64,000 nucleotides of DNA from contig JAVBXY010000021.1 of the NCBI GenBank assembly GCA_030824275.1, positions 1 through 64,000 on the forward strand. Direction: 5' to 3'. Each line of letters opens with the position of its first letter. Position 1 is the stretch's first letter. Below, piece by piece: positions 15,551 to 24,184 of the stretch. The position numbers were made by a program, and so were the translations under genes. Source of the stretch: Rhodocyclaceae bacterium. Its GTDB lineage: Bacteria > Pseudomonadota > Gammaproteobacteria > Burkholderiales > Rhodocyclaceae. Below the pieces are notes generated by a model. It did no database searches, was not told where the DNA came from, and saw only the letters and a list, made by a program, of their open reading frames with translations.

Positions 15551-16747
15551 CTAATCTGGCACCTGCGGCATGCGCCGCGATGCCACCCACCATAGCACGA
15601 CGCCGCAAAGCCCCATCAGGTGCATGGCGGCAGCAATGCCGACGTGGTCGGCTACGTGGCTCCAGAACACCGCGCCGACCGGCGCCACCGACACGGCGAT
15701 GCCGCGCATGGCGCCGATCACGCGGCCGAGCAGGGCATCGGGCACTAGGCGCTGGCGCAGGCTGATGTAGTTCACGGTGTAGAGCGGCACACCGAATTCC
15801 TTGACGATCCGAACACCTGCCGCGAAGGCCAACGCCATGCCGCCCAGCAAGGCCGCTGACGGATACAAACCCATGGCGATGGCCGTGACCAGAAACCCGG
15901 CCAGCATCACCGCGCGCACGCCGACGCGCTCGGCAAAACGCCGCGCTGCCAGAGCGCCCAGGCTCGCGCCCACGGAGGAGAGCGCAGCCACCCAGGACAG
16001 TTCAGCGGCGGAGAAACCCAGGTCTCGCGTCGAGAAGAGGACGAACTGGGCACCGAAGCCGCCGATCAACATCAGCCACAGCGCGCCGAAGCTGACCAGG
16101 GAACGCAGCATCGGCGTGTCGCGGATCATGCGCAGGCCATCGGCGATGTCGTGCAGCAAATGCGCGGCGAGCTGCTCCGCCGGCACGTCGTCCTGCGCGA
16201 TGCGAAAAATCAGCAGCGCCGCGATACCGAAGATCAGCGCATTGGCTGCCAGCACGATGGCGGCGCCGAAATAGGTGGCCACCATGCCGGCCAGCAAAGA
16301 CCCCGCCACCGATACCGCCGCCTGCCACGCACCCAACTGGGAATTGGCCATCAGCAAACGCTCGCGGCCGACGATCTGCAACAGCAGGATTTGCAACGCC
16401 GTGCCGCCGATCACATTGCAGACGCCCTGGATGAAACCCAGGGCATAGAGCAGCTCCATGCCCAGCCAGCCGCCACTCGCAGCAAGCGGGATACCCAGGG
16501 ACACCAGTGCGGCGACGATATTGGCGGTGATGGCGAAGGGCTTCTTGCGCGAACGGTCGAGCCAGGGCCCGGCCGGCAGGCTAAGCAGGGCGAAGGGCGC
16601 CAGATCGAAGGCGGCGAGCAACCCCATTTGCACCGAGGAGGCATGCAGTTGCGTGGTCGCCACCAGGGGCACCGCCAGCCCGCCGATGGCGGCGGCCAGC
16701 GTCATCAGCAGGGATGTGGCCAGCATGTAACGGTAGTCGCGTGACAT
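15551..16747 (-). CDS. Major facilitator superfamily transporter (EntS-like)
   Basis: This 398-aa protein has about 12 hydrophobic segments and the MFS loop motif PAGPWLDRSRKKPF after helix 2. The layout resembles the enterobactin-exporter/DHA3 branch of drug and siderophore exporters. It probably exports a small molecule across the inner membrane by proton antiport. No siderophore genes are nearby. It is convergent with lpxA (4 nt apart) and divergent from the ilvB leader. Confidence 0.85.
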   Translation of the reverse strand: MSRDYRYMLATSLLMTLAAAIGGLAVPLVATTQLHASSVQMGLLAAFDLAPFALLSLPAGPWLDRSRKKPFAITANIVAALVSLGIPLAASGGWLGMELLYALGFIQGVCNVIGGTALQILLLQIVGRERLLMANSQLGAWQAAVSVAGSLLAGMVATYFGAAIVLAANALIFGIAALLIFRIAQDDVPAEQLAAHLLHDIADGLRMIRDTPMLRSLVSFGALWLMLIGGFGAQFVLFSTRDLGFSAAELSWVAALSSVGASLGALAARRFAERVGVRAVMLAGFLVTAIAMGLYPSAALLGGMALAFAAGVRIVKEFGVPLYTVNYISLRQRLVPDALLGRVIGAMRGIAVSVAPVGAVFWSHVADHVGIAAAMHLMGLCGVVLWWVASRRMPQVPD

Positions 16748-16782
16748 CGGTCGAGCTTAGCACTGCCCTTGCCAACCCCTGC

Positions 16783-16811
16783 TTGCGCGATTCTCCAGCA
16801 CCCTGCATAAT
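16783..16811 (+). promoter_or_regulatory. Candidate sigma-70 promoter of the ilvB leader transcript
   Basis: TTGCGC at 16783-16788 and CATAAT at 16806-16811 are separated by 17 bp. This places a start near 16818, just ahead of the leader peptide. Both hexamers are 4-5 of 6 matches, and the spacing is optimal. Confidence 0.55.
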
Positions 16812-16848
16812 CGTCGGACGCTTTCGTTCCACCTCGCTCATCCCATCC

Positions 16849-16965
16849 ATGACCCACGCCCTCGACTTCCGCTTCCACGCCGCCGCTGCCCTGCAGCCGG
16901 CCGCGTCGCGCCTGTCGGTCGCGCTTGTAGTAGTACTGGGTCTGGTACTGGTCGTCATTCGCTGA
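16849..16965 (+). CDS. ilvB operon leader peptide
   Basis: This 38-residue ORF ends LSVALVVVLGLVLVVIR, with 11 Val, Leu or Ile codons in the last 16. It is followed 36 nt later by an intrinsic terminator and then by acetolactate synthase. This is the arrangement of the E. coli ivbL leader, where stalling at Val/Leu codons lets transcription continue into ilvB. The leader stop overlaps the 5' arm of a GC-rich stretch (16966-16980) that can pair with the terminator's left arm. Confidence 0.88.
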   Translation: MTHALDFRFHAAAALQPAASRLSVALVVVLGLVLVVIR

Positions 16966-17001
16966 CGCCGGCCGGGGTTCGAACAAGCTAACCGAACAAT
17001 C

Positions 17002-17038
17002 AACCCCCGCCGGCCACCAGCCGGCTGGGGTTTGTTTT
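17002..17038 (+). terminator. ilvB attenuator (intrinsic terminator)
   Basis: A stem of CCCC plus GCCGGC (17005-17014) pairs with GCCGGC plus GGGG (17020-17030) around CACCA, then TTTGTTTT. The upstream segment GCCGGCCGGGGTT (16968-16980) can pair with the left arm and would block the hairpin when the ribosome stalls in the leader peptide. It lies between the leader peptide and ilvB. Confidence 0.88.
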
Positions 17039-17085
17039 CCCCTACCGGCAGGCCCGGCACCTTGAACCTTGAAGGAGCCACGCCC

Positions 17086-18789
17086 ATGAAACCTGCCGAT
17101 CCCACTCTCGCCCCGCCCGCCCTTTCCGGCGCCGACCTGCTCGTGCACCTGCTGGTCCGCCAGGGGGTCGAGGTCGTCGCCGGCATTCCGGGCGGCGCCA
17201 TCCTGCCCGTGTATGACGCCCTCGCCCGCGATGGCCGCATCCGTCATGTGCTAGCGCGCCACGAGCAGGGCGCCTGCTTCATGGCCCAGGGCTACGCCCG
17301 CGCCAGCGGCCGGCCCGGTGTCTGCATTGCCTCCTCGGGGCCAGGTGCCACCAATCTCGTCACTGCCCTCGCCGATGCCATGCTCGACTCGATCCCGGTG
17401 ATCGCCATCACCGGCCAGGTGCCGCGCGCCATGATCGGCACCGACGCCTTCCAGGAAGTAGACACGCTGGGCCTCGCCCGTCCCATCACCAAGCACTGCT
17501 TCATGGCCCGCAGCGCCGACGAGCTGGCGGCCATCGTGCCCGAGGCTTTCCGCATCGCCACCTCCGGACGACCGGGGCCGGTGCTGATCGACATCCCCAA
17601 GGACGTGCAAAACGAAGTCGCCGACCTGCCGGCCTGGCCCGCCGTCGGCAGCGCCGACGCACGCCACGCGCCCGACGACGACGCCATCGGTGCAGCGGCG
17701 GCAATGATCAATGCCGCCGGACAACCGGTGCTGTATCTCGGTGGCGGCATCATCCACTCGGGCGCCGCCGCGCTGGCCGTGAGCCTTGCGGAAAAAGCCG
17801 ACCTGCCGACCACCATGACACTGATGGCGCTCGGCGCCATGCCGGTGGACCATCCGCTGTCCCTAGGCATGCTCGGCATGCACGGCGAGCGGGCGACGAA
17901 TTTCGCCCTCGAACAATGCGACCTGCTGATCGCCGTCGGCGCCCGCTTCGACGACCGCGCCACGGGCAAGGTAGCCGCCTTCTGCCCGAGTGCGAAGATC
18001 ATCCATATCGACATCGACGCCGCCGAGCTGGGCAAGATCAAGACGCCGCAGGTACCCATCGCCGCCGATGCGAAACTGGCGCTGGAAGCCCTGCTGCCCC
18101 TGGTCGCGCCACGGAGCAATGCGCCGTGGCGGGAACGCATCGATGCGCTGCGACGAAGCCATCCGCCGCATCGGCCCGACCTCGACGATCCGCGCAGCCA
18201 TTTCGGCCTGATCCGCGCCGTCGCCGACAGCCTTTCCGCCATCGACCCGCAAACCATCGTCAGCACCGACGTCGGCCAGCACCAGATGTGGGTGGCGCAG
18301 GCATTTCCGCTCAACCGGCCGCGCCAGTGGCTGACTTCGGGCGGCCTCGGCACCATGGGTTTCGGCCTGCCGGCGGCGATGGGCGCGGCCCTGGCCGAAC
18401 CGGAGCGCACCGTGGTCTGCTTCTCCGGCGACGGAAGCCTGCTGATGAACATCCAGGAACTCGCCACCGCCGCCGAGGAAAACCTCAACGTGAAAGTGGT
18501 ACTGATGAACAACGATTCCCTCGGCCTCGTGCATCAGCAGCAGACCATGTTCTACGGCCAGCGCATCTACGCCAGCCGCTATCGGACGACGGTGGATTTC
18601 CCCACGCTGGCCAGGGGCTTCGGCGTCGCCGCCGTGGATCTCGATACGGCGGACGACCCGCGCGCCGCGTTGGCGGCGGCATTGGCGCTGCCCGGCCCGG
18701 TACTGATCCACTGCCGCGTCGATGTAGCCCACCACGTCACACCCATGGTGCCGCCAGGGGCATCGAACAGCGAGATGCTGGGGCATTGA
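17086..18789 (+). CDS. ilvB: Acetolactate (acetohydroxyacid) synthase, large subunit
   Basis: This 567-aa ThDP enzyme makes acetolactate or acetohydroxybutyrate in branched-chain amino acid synthesis. The catalytic Glu region (GVEVVAGIPGGAILPVYDAL), the FAD-region segment IGTDAFQEVD and the ThDP motif GDGSLLMNIQELATAAEENLNV are present, closest in style to E. coli IlvB. AAGGAG precedes the ATG at 17086 by 9 nt. No small regulatory subunit (ilvN) or ilvC follows; metK is next. The main ilvBNC (ilvIHC) operon is presumably elsewhere, so this is probably a second isozyme under its own attenuation. Confidence 0.92.
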   Translation: MKPADPTLAPPALSGADLLVHLLVRQGVEVVAGIPGGAILPVYDALARDGRIRHVLARHEQGACFMAQGYARASGRPGVCIASSGPGATNLVTALADAMLDSIPVIAITGQVPRAMIGTDAFQEVDTLGLARPITKHCFMARSADELAAIVPEAFRIATSGRPGPVLIDIPKDVQNEVADLPAWPAVGSADARHAPDDDAIGAAAAMINAAGQPVLYLGGGIIHSGAAALAVSLAEKADLPTTMTLMALGAMPVDHPLSLGMLGMHGERATNFALEQCDLLIAVGARFDDRATGKVAAFCPSAKIIHIDIDAAELGKIKTPQVPIAADAKLALEALLPLVAPRSNAPWRERIDALRRSHPPHRPDLDDPRSHFGLIRAVADSLSAIDPQTIVSTDVGQHQMWVAQAFPLNRPRQWLTSGGLGTMGFGLPAAMGAALAEPERTVVCFSGDGSLLMNIQELATAAEENLNVKVVLMNNDSLGLVHQQQTMFYGQRIYASRYRTTVDFPTLARGFGVAAVDLDTADDPRAALAAALALPGPVLIHCRVDVAHHVTPMVPPGASNSEMLGH

Positions 18790-18814
18790 CCGGAGAAAGA
18801 GCGAAGCCTACAAT
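18786..18814 (+). promoter_or_regulatory. Candidate sigma-70 promoter of metK
   Basis: TTGACC (18786-18791, overlapping the ilvB stop) and TACAAT (18809-18814) are separated by 17 bp. The predicted start near 18821 would give a leader of about 150 nt before metK. Confidence 0.7.
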
Positions 18815-18820
18815 TTCGTC

Positions 18821-18960
18821 TGTTCCGCCGAGTTAAATGACAACTTGCGAGGCGGAGAAGACTGGCGACGGTCCGAAAATAAATTTCGCTAAAGCGTCGC
18901 CTGCTCTCGCCCCATAGCCGGCCTCGCCAAGCCGATCCACGTTATGGGGCGTTTTGTTTT
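18821..18960 (+). promoter_or_regulatory. Structured metK leader with terminator, candidate attenuator or riboswitch
   Basis: Three hairpins can be drawn. Hairpin 1 pairs TTCCGCC (18823-18829) with GGCGGAG (18851-18857), with AGTT/AACT nested inside. Hairpin 2 pairs GGCGACG (18864-18870) with CGTCGCC (18895-18901). Hairpin 3 pairs GCCCCATA (18909-18916) with TATGGGGC (18943-18950) and is followed by GTTTTGTTTT, 13 nt before the metK ATG. GCGAGGC in hairpin 1 (18847-18853) is complementary to GCCTCGC in the loop of hairpin 3 (18921-18927). The layout implies premature termination control. It does not match the SAM-I, SAM-II or SAH consensus as I know them. Confidence 0.65.
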
Positions 18961-18972
18961 GTGGAGCAGACC

Positions 18973-20154
18973 ATGGCACAAGAGTATTTCTTCACCTCCG
19001 AATCCGTTTCGGAAGGCCATCCGGACAAGGTGTCCGACCAGATTTCCGACGCCATCCTCGACGCCATCCTGGCGCAGGACCCGTACTCCCGCGTCGCCGC
19101 CGAGACCCTGTGCAACACCGGACTCGTGGTGCTGGCCGGCGAGATCACCACCAAGGCCAATGTCGACTACATCCAGGTCGCCCGCGAGACCATCAAACGC
19201 ATCGGCTACGACAACACCGAATACGGCATCGACTACAAGGGCTGCGCCGTGCTGGTGGCCTACGACAAACAGAGCCCGGACATCGCCCAGGGCGTGGACC
19301 GCGCCTCCGACGACTACCTGAACCAGGGTGCCGGCGACCAGGGCCTGATGTTCGGCTACGCCTGCGACGAAACTCCGGTGCTGATGCCGCTGCCAATCTA
19401 CCTGTCGCACCGTCTGGTCGAGCGCCAGGCGCAACTGCGCCGTGACGGCCGCCTGCCCTGGCTGCGCCCCGACGCCAAGTCGCAGGTCACCGTGCGTTAT
19501 GTGGACGGCAAGCCCTTCGCCATCGACACCGTGGTGCTATCCACCCAGCATTCGCCGGAAATGTCCGACGGCGACAAGATGAAGGCCTCGGCCATCGAGG
19601 CGGTGATCGAGGACATCATCAAGCCGGTGCTGCCCAAGGAACTAATCAAGGGCGAGATCAAGTATCTGGTGAACCCCACCGGCCGTTTCGTCGTCGGTGG
19701 CCCGCAGGGCGACTGCGGCCTCACCGGCCGCAAGATCATCGTCGACACCTACGGCGGTGCCGCGCCCCACGGCGGTGGCGCTTTTTCCGGCAAGGACCCA
19801 TCCAAGGTGGACCGTTCCGCCGCCTACGCCGGCCGCTACGTGGCGAAGAACATCGTCGCCGCCGGCCTCGCCAGCAAGTGCCTGGTGCAGATTTCCTACG
19901 CCATCGGCGTCGCCCAGCCGACCTCGGTCTGGGTCACCACCCAGGGCACGGGCAAGATCTCCGACGAGAAGATCGCCGAGCTGGTGAAGAAGCATTTCGA
20001 CCTGCGCCCCAAGGGCATCGTCGCCATGCTCGACCTGCTGCGCCCGATCTACGAGAAGACCGCCGCCTACGGCCACTTCGGCCGCGACGAGCCGGAATTC
20101 ACCTGGGAAGCGACCGACAAGGCCGCCGCCCTGCGCGCCGACGCCGGACTGTAA
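18973..20154 (+). CDS. metK: S-adenosylmethionine synthetase
   Basis: This 393-aa protein makes S-adenosylmethionine from ATP and methionine in the cytoplasm. It contains the N-terminal [12 protein letters not shown], the ATP-contacting [12 protein letters not shown] and the P-loop-like [16 protein letters not shown]. Length is normal. The ATG at 18973 has GGAG 6 nt upstream, directly after the leader's terminator U-tract, so expression requires read-through of that terminator. The TAA stop is fused to a 25-bp repeat copy. An ahcY gene does not follow. Confidence 0.97.
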   Translation: MAQEYFFTSESVSEGHPDKVSDQISDAILDAILAQDPYSRVAAETLCNTGLVVLAGEITTKANVDYIQVARETIKRIGYDNTEYGIDYKGCAVLVAYDKQSPDIAQGVDRASDDYLNQGAGDQGLMFGYACDETPVLMPLPIYLSHRLVERQAQLRRDGRLPWLRPDAKSQVTVRYVDGKPFAIDTVVLSTQHSPEMSDGDKMKASAIEAVIEDIIKPVLPKELIKGEIKYLVNPTGRFVVGGPQGDCGLTGRKIIVDTYGGAAPHGGGAFSGKDPSKVDRSAAYAGRYVAKNIVAAGLASKCLVQISYAIGVAQPTSVWVTTQGTGKISDEKIAELVKKHFDLRPKGIVAMLDLLRPIYEKTAAYGHFGRDEPEFTWEATDKAAALRADAGL

Positions 20155-20177
20155 AAAGTCGGCGCTGGCGACACGGC
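20153..20177 (+). repeat. 25-bp dispersed repeat, copy 4 (abuts metK stop)
   Basis: This is a perfect core copy with variable bases AC. Its first A's overlap the metK TAA stop codon. It is followed by the metK terminator 14 nt later. Confidence 0.9.
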
Positions 20178-20190
20178 GCCACTGCACTGA

Positions 20191-20215
20191 AAGCCCGCTT
20201 CGGCGGGCTTTTTTT
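20191..20215 (+). terminator. metK terminator
   Basis: AAGCCCGC and GCGGGCTT pair around a TTCG tetraloop (20191-20210), followed by TTTTT. Confidence 0.93.
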
Positions 20216-20263
20216 ACGCCTGTCCGAAACAAAGGCTCATAATCGAACCATAGGAGAACAGCC

Positions 20264-20647
20264 ATGCAAGACCTTGCCAAGAATGTACTGGGCGGTGTGC
20301 TGCAAGCATGCAGCGTCGATCCAATCACGGGTTTTCTGCGCAACGGACATTGCCAGGTGACGGAAGAGGATGTCGGCAATCACGGCGTCTGCGTCCGTGT
20401 AACGAAGGAATTCCTGGCGTTCTCCAAGGCGCGCGGCAACGATCTATCCACACCCCATCCCGAATTCGATTTCCCCGGTCTCAAACCCGGCGATCAATGG
20501 TGCCTGTGCTCCGCGCGCTGGCAGGAGGCGCTGAAAGCCGGCATGGCGCCGCCGGTGGTGCTGGCGGCCACCTCGGCCGCTGCGCTGGAATTCGTGCGCC
20601 TCGACGATCTGCGCCGCTACGCCGTCGATCTCGAAAAACCGCGCTAA
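20264..20647 (+). CDS. DUF2237 family protein
   Basis: This 127-aa protein has the family segments NVLGGVLQACSVDPITGFLRNG, here 22 residues split by convention as NVLGG and DPITGF, then EDVGNHGVC, FSKARGNDLSTP and LKPGDQWCLCSARW. Three conserved cysteines and several acidic residues are visible. Function is unknown; members are small cytoplasmic proteins found widely in bacteria and algae. It is convergent with the YchJ-type gene, with a 4-bp overlap. Confidence 0.85.
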   Translation: MQDLAKNVLGGVLQACSVDPITGFLRNGHCQVTEEDVGNHGVCVRVTKEFLAFSKARGNDLSTPHPEFDFPGLKPGDQWCLCSARWQEALKAGMAPPVVLAATSAAALEFVRLDDLRRYAVDLEKPR

Positions 20648-21030
20648 TCGACCACGCCATCCACGTAGTACCAGCAGCCTCCTTCGCGGACGAAACGGCT
20701 GATCTCGTGCATCCGCTGGCCACGCCCGGCGATGCGGCTGCGGGCGACAAACTCTACCGTGGCGGAGTCGCCCGAAGTCGAGGTCGCCTTCACCTCCAGC
20801 CCCAGCCATTTCGGTAGCGGCGTCTGATCAAGCTGCAAGGCAGCCGGCCGCGTTGATACGTGCCAGGTAGCCAGCAGGTAGTTCTCCAGACCGTTCACGT
20901 AGGCGGTGTAGCGCGAGCGCATCAGGGATTCGGCATCGGGCGCTGGCATGCCAGCGTGGAAAACGCCGCAGCAATCTTCATAGGCGAGCGGGCGGCCGCA
21001 GGGGCAGGGAGCAGGGGTTTGGCGTTTCAT
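20644..21030 (-). CDS. YchJ/UPF0225 family SEC-C-motif protein
   Basis: This 128-aa protein starts with a SEC-C-like zinc motif (CPCGRPLAYEDCCG) followed by an NTF2-like domain (SLMRSRYTAYVNGLENYLLATW). This is the arrangement of YchJ-family proteins of unknown function, which probably bind a nucleic acid or protein partner through the zinc motif. I chose ATG 21030, which starts directly before the zinc motif. The 167-bp gap to the divergent cyclase gene is AT-rich near 21150 and could hold both promoters. Confidence 0.88.
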   Translation of the reverse strand: MKRQTPAPCPCGRPLAYEDCCGVFHAGMPAPDAESLMRSRYTAYVNGLENYLLATWHVSTRPAALQLDQTPLPKWLGLEVKATSTSGDSATVEFVARSRIAGRGQRMHEISRFVREGGCWYYVDGVVD

Positions 21031-21197
21031 GGCGAGGGCGGAATGGCTGGATAAATCCAGGCACCATGATATGTCGATAGCCCTGTTGCTGCTCGCGACA
21101 AGCACAGGCGCATGAATTAATGCCATAACGGCAAGTATCTGCGCGACCTATTACTTATGGAATAAAATATACAAAACAATCAATACGATGCATCCCC

Positions 21198-22478
21198 ATG
21201 TCCCCACGCCCCGCTTCCGGTCGAGCCAGCATCGGCCAACTCACTAGTGCCGTTTTCATCATCGTGACCCTGATCGCATCCATCATGGTCTACGCGGCCT
21301 ACATTCAGCAGCGCAACATGGTCGCACTCAAGGTAGGCCATGCGGAGGCACAACGCACCGCCAACCTGATCTTCGAGCACCTTTACTCGGTGATGCGCAA
21401 GGGCTGGACCCGGGACGAGATCGACGATGTCGTCCATCACATCCGTCGCCACCTGCCGGACTATGACATTTCAGTGGTCCGTGGCGAGCCGGTGGCACGC
21501 CAGTTCGGCGATATCGCCGGTCACGCGGCGCTACGCAATGATCCGCTGGTCTCCCGCGTCATCGCCGGCCGCAACGAGATATTCGAGGACAGCGAGGAAC
21601 GCATGCGCTACGGCTTTCCGCTGCGCATGAGCAGCGAGTGCGTGTCTTGCCACACAACGGCGCAGTCGGGCGAGGTCAATGGCGTCATCGTTGTCTCGAT
21701 CCCCAGCGAGCGACTGCGCGAACCCATCGAGGCCGCCGTGCGACCGACCATCCTATGGATCGGCGCTGTCGTCGTGATACTGTTCGGCGCCATCTTCATC
21801 GCGTTGCGCCGGCGGGTTGTCGATCCCATTATCGAATTCACCGAACACGTTCGCGATGCGGCCTGGGCAGATGGCGGCGGACGCTTCATCGCAAGGCCAA
21901 AGCACTGGCCCAACGAAATCGACTCCCTTGCCGCCAGCTTCAATTCCCTGATGGGTGAAGTGGAAAGCAGCCAGCTCAAGCTGGAGGAGGCCTCACTACA
22001 CGACGCGCTGACCGGCCTTTTCAATCGCCGGCATTTCGATATCACCTTGCAACAAGCCATTACCGACGTGGATGGGGGTGCCGAGCCCTTTGCGGTGCTG
22101 CTACTCGATCTTGATCGTTTCAAACCGGTGAATGACCGTTACGGTCACGCTGCTGGGGATGCCCTGCTGGTCGCCGTGGCTCAGGCCATCCACAGCGCAT
22201 TGCGTGAAACCGACATGGCCGCGCGCATTGGCGGCGATGAATTCGCCGTGCTCGCGCTTTCGGCGCACGCGGAGGCCGTCCATGAACTGACGGAACGGGT
22301 ACGCATGGCGATTGCCACACTGACCCTGCGCTTCGGCGATGAAACACTGACCGCTGCGTGCAGCATCGGCGCCGTCATTTATCCCGAAGCCGGCCACTCG
22401 TCAGCAGCCAACGTTCTGCGCGCCGCGGATGCTGCGATGTACATCGACAAAGCCCGGCGCAAGAACGTGCGTCCTTAG
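21198..22478 (+). CDS. Membrane diguanylate cyclase with a periplasmic haem-c (CxxCH) sensor
   Basis: This 426-aa protein has a membrane segment at about 13-35, a periplasmic region (36-178) carrying CVSCH at 148-152, a second membrane segment (about 180-202), a HAMP-like linker and a C-terminal GGDEF domain with an intact GGDEF motif near 344-348. The CxxCH motif in a periplasmic domain is the attachment site for c-type haem, so the protein probably senses redox state, NO or O2 through haem and makes c-di-GMP inside the cell. The domain resembles DUF3365/Tll0287-type haem sensors. Haem attachment is inferred from the motif and topology. Confidence 0.85.
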   Translation: MSPRPASGRASIGQLTSAVFIIVTLIASIMVYAAYIQQRNMVALKVGHAEAQRTANLIFEHLYSVMRKGWTRDEIDDVVHHIRRHLPDYDISVVRGEPVARQFGDIAGHAALRNDPLVSRVIAGRNEIFEDSEERMRYGFPLRMSSECVSCHTTAQSGEVNGVIVVSIPSERLREPIEAAVRPTILWIGAVVVILFGAIFIALRRRVVDPIIEFTEHVRDAAWADGGGRFIARPKHWPNEIDSLAASFNSLMGEVESSQLKLEEASLHDALTGLFNRRHFDITLQQAITDVDGGAEPFAVLLLDLDRFKPVNDRYGHAAGDALLVAVAQAIHSALRETDMAARIGGDEFAVLALSAHAEAVHELTERVRMAIATLTLRFGDETLTAACSIGAVIYPEAGHSSAANVLRAADAAMYIDKARRKNVRP

Positions 22479-23119
22479 ACCATCTTCACCACGATGTCAT
22501 GCAGCGTATTGGCGCAATGGGCCATGCGCTCGGCAGCATTGGTCAGGTGACGGTAGATTTCCCGCTTCTTGAACATCTGGATGTAGCCATCCCCCTGAAA
22601 CAGCTCGGCCAGGGCCTTGCGGTAGAGCTTTTCCACCTTGCGCTCGGCGCGCCGCGCCAGGTCGGCATCGTGGGCTGATTCCGCTGGCGTCGAGCCCAGC
22701 TTGCTGAAACCGGCCATCAGCGCCTTGGTGCCGTCATGCAGATGGCGCGCCATTTCCAGCGTGAAGGCATCGGGGTGTACGCCGAGAGCATCCATCTCAT
22801 TCACAGTGTCCTTGCAGAAATTCACCACCTCGTCGAGCATGGTGATGGCGCGATAGATGTCTTCCCGATCAATGGGCGTCGAGAAGGCTTCGTTAAGGGT
22901 GTGGATGTTGGCCACCTTGACCTTGTCGGCGGCGTGCTCGTCCTGTTTGATCTGGATGCCGATCTCGGCATCGCCGGTTTCCATGAAACTCACCAGCAGG
23001 CCGACGGTGTGCTCCACCTGGCAACTCTGTTGGGCCAGCAGATGGAAGAAATCCGGCGCCTTCGGGAACACCCGCTCGAAGACGCGGGCCAGCAGGGATT
23101 TTTCTTGATAGCGATCCAT
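22475..23119 (-). CDS. DUF47/PhoU-like phosphate transport accessory protein
   Basis: This 214-aa, largely helical protein of the TIGR00153/DUF47 family is related to PhoU. It starts MDRYQEKSLLARVFERVFPKA and contains the metal-binding-style EHAADKV and EVVNFCKDTVNEMD segments. It lies 14 nt downstream of a Pit transporter gene, the standard pairing in which the protein modulates Pit activity at the inner membrane. Its 3' end overlaps the convergent cyclase gene by 4 bp. Confidence 0.9.
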   Translation of the reverse strand: MDRYQEKSLLARVFERVFPKAPDFFHLLAQQSCQVEHTVGLLVSFMETGDAEIGIQIKQDEHAADKVKVANIHTLNEAFSTPIDREDIYRAITMLDEVVNFCKDTVNEMDALGVHPDAFTLEMARHLHDGTKALMAGFSKLGSTPAESAHDADLARRAERKVEKLYRKALAELFQGDGYIQMFKKREIYRHLTNAAERMAHCANTLHDIVVKMV

Positions 23120-23133
23120 GGCAACTCCCGAGA

Positions 23134-24174
23134 TCAGAACGCGAGCACCGCCCGCGTCAGGTAATAGAAAACCACCGACGCAAAAGCCGCACCGGGAATG
23201 GTCACCACCCAGGTGGTGGCAATCTCGCCGGCCTTGGCCCAGCGCACGGCCTTGGGCCGTTCGGCGGCGCCGATGCCCATGATGGAGGTGGCGACGACGT
23301 GGGTGGTGGATACCGGCGCACCCAGCATCGAGGCGCTGAAAATCACGGCCGCCGAGGTGAGCTGCGAATCCAGTGCGTGCAAGGGTCGCACCTTGTAGAT
23401 GGCGAACCCCAGGGTGCGCACGATGCGCCAGCCGCCGGAAAGAATGCCCAGGGTAATGGCCGAGGCACAGGCCAGCATGACCCACAGCGGCACGCTGAAG
23501 TTCTGCACGAAGCCGCCCAGCAGCAACACCAGGGTCAGGATGCCCATACTTTTTTGTGCATCGTTGGCACCGTGGGAAAACGCCAGTCCTGCGGCAGTGA
23601 AGAACTGGGCATAGCGCAGATTACGATTGATGATCGGCCGCGCTCCGGCCAGTAACCGTAGCATCAGCTTCTGGAACAGAAAGCCGGCCCAGAAGCCGAT
23701 CAGAGGCGACAGCACCAGCGCCAGCAACACCTTGGTCACCCCCGATACATGGCCATGGGCGAACAACTCATGGAAGCCCCAGACCACGTGATCGGCACCG
23801 ACGGACACCACTACCGCGCCAGCCAGACCACCCACCAGGGCGTGGGACGAGGAGGACGGGATGCCCTTCCACCAGGTCAGCAGGTTCCAGACGATGGCGC
23901 CGAGCAGGCCGCAGAGCAGAATGGTAAGTGCGGCAACCGCATCGACACCGTCGAGCACGATGAACTTGCCGATGGTATTGGCCACGGCCGTGCCGCCAAG
24001 CAAGGGGCCGAGAAACTCGAAGACACCGACAATGATCACCGCCTGCGCCGGTGTCATGGCCCGCGAGGCGATGACGGTGGCGACGATGTTGGCGGCGTCG
24101 TGAAAGCCGTTGGTGTAGTCGAAGATCAGAACGATAACGACGACCGCGACGGCAAGAGCGAGAACAATATCCAT
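23134..24174 (-). CDS. pit: Low-affinity inorganic phosphate transporter (Pit family)
   Basis: This 346-aa protein has about 10 hydrophobic helices and the paired PHO4 signatures DYTNGFHDAANIVATVIASR (residues about 17-36) and FSHGANDAQKSMGI. It imports phosphate, probably as a metal-phosphate complex with protons. I chose ATG 24174; an upstream in-frame ATG adds nine residues without a ribosome site. The DUF47 gene follows in the same transcript. Confidence 0.93.
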   Translation of the reverse strand: MDIVLALAVAVVVIVLIFDYTNGFHDAANIVATVIASRAMTPAQAVIIVGVFEFLGPLLGGTAVANTIGKFIVLDGVDAVAALTILLCGLLGAIVWNLLTWWKGIPSSSSHALVGGLAGAVVVSVGADHVVWGFHELFAHGHVSGVTKVLLALVLSPLIGFWAGFLFQKLMLRLLAGARPIINRNLRYAQFFTAAGLAFSHGANDAQKSMGILTLVLLLGGFVQNFSVPLWVMLACASAITLGILSGGWRIVRTLGFAIYKVRPLHALDSQLTSAAVIFSASMLGAPVSTTHVVATSIMGIGAAERPKAVRWAKAGEIATTWVVTIPGAAFASVVFYYLTRAVLAF

Positions 24175-24184
24175 GCGTCCGATC

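Noticed and set aside
18821..18960. metK leader as a known SAM or SAH riboswitch
   Set aside because: I could not place the conserved nucleotides of SAM-I, SAM-II or SAH aptamers on the stems. This is from memory, so a covariance search should confirm.
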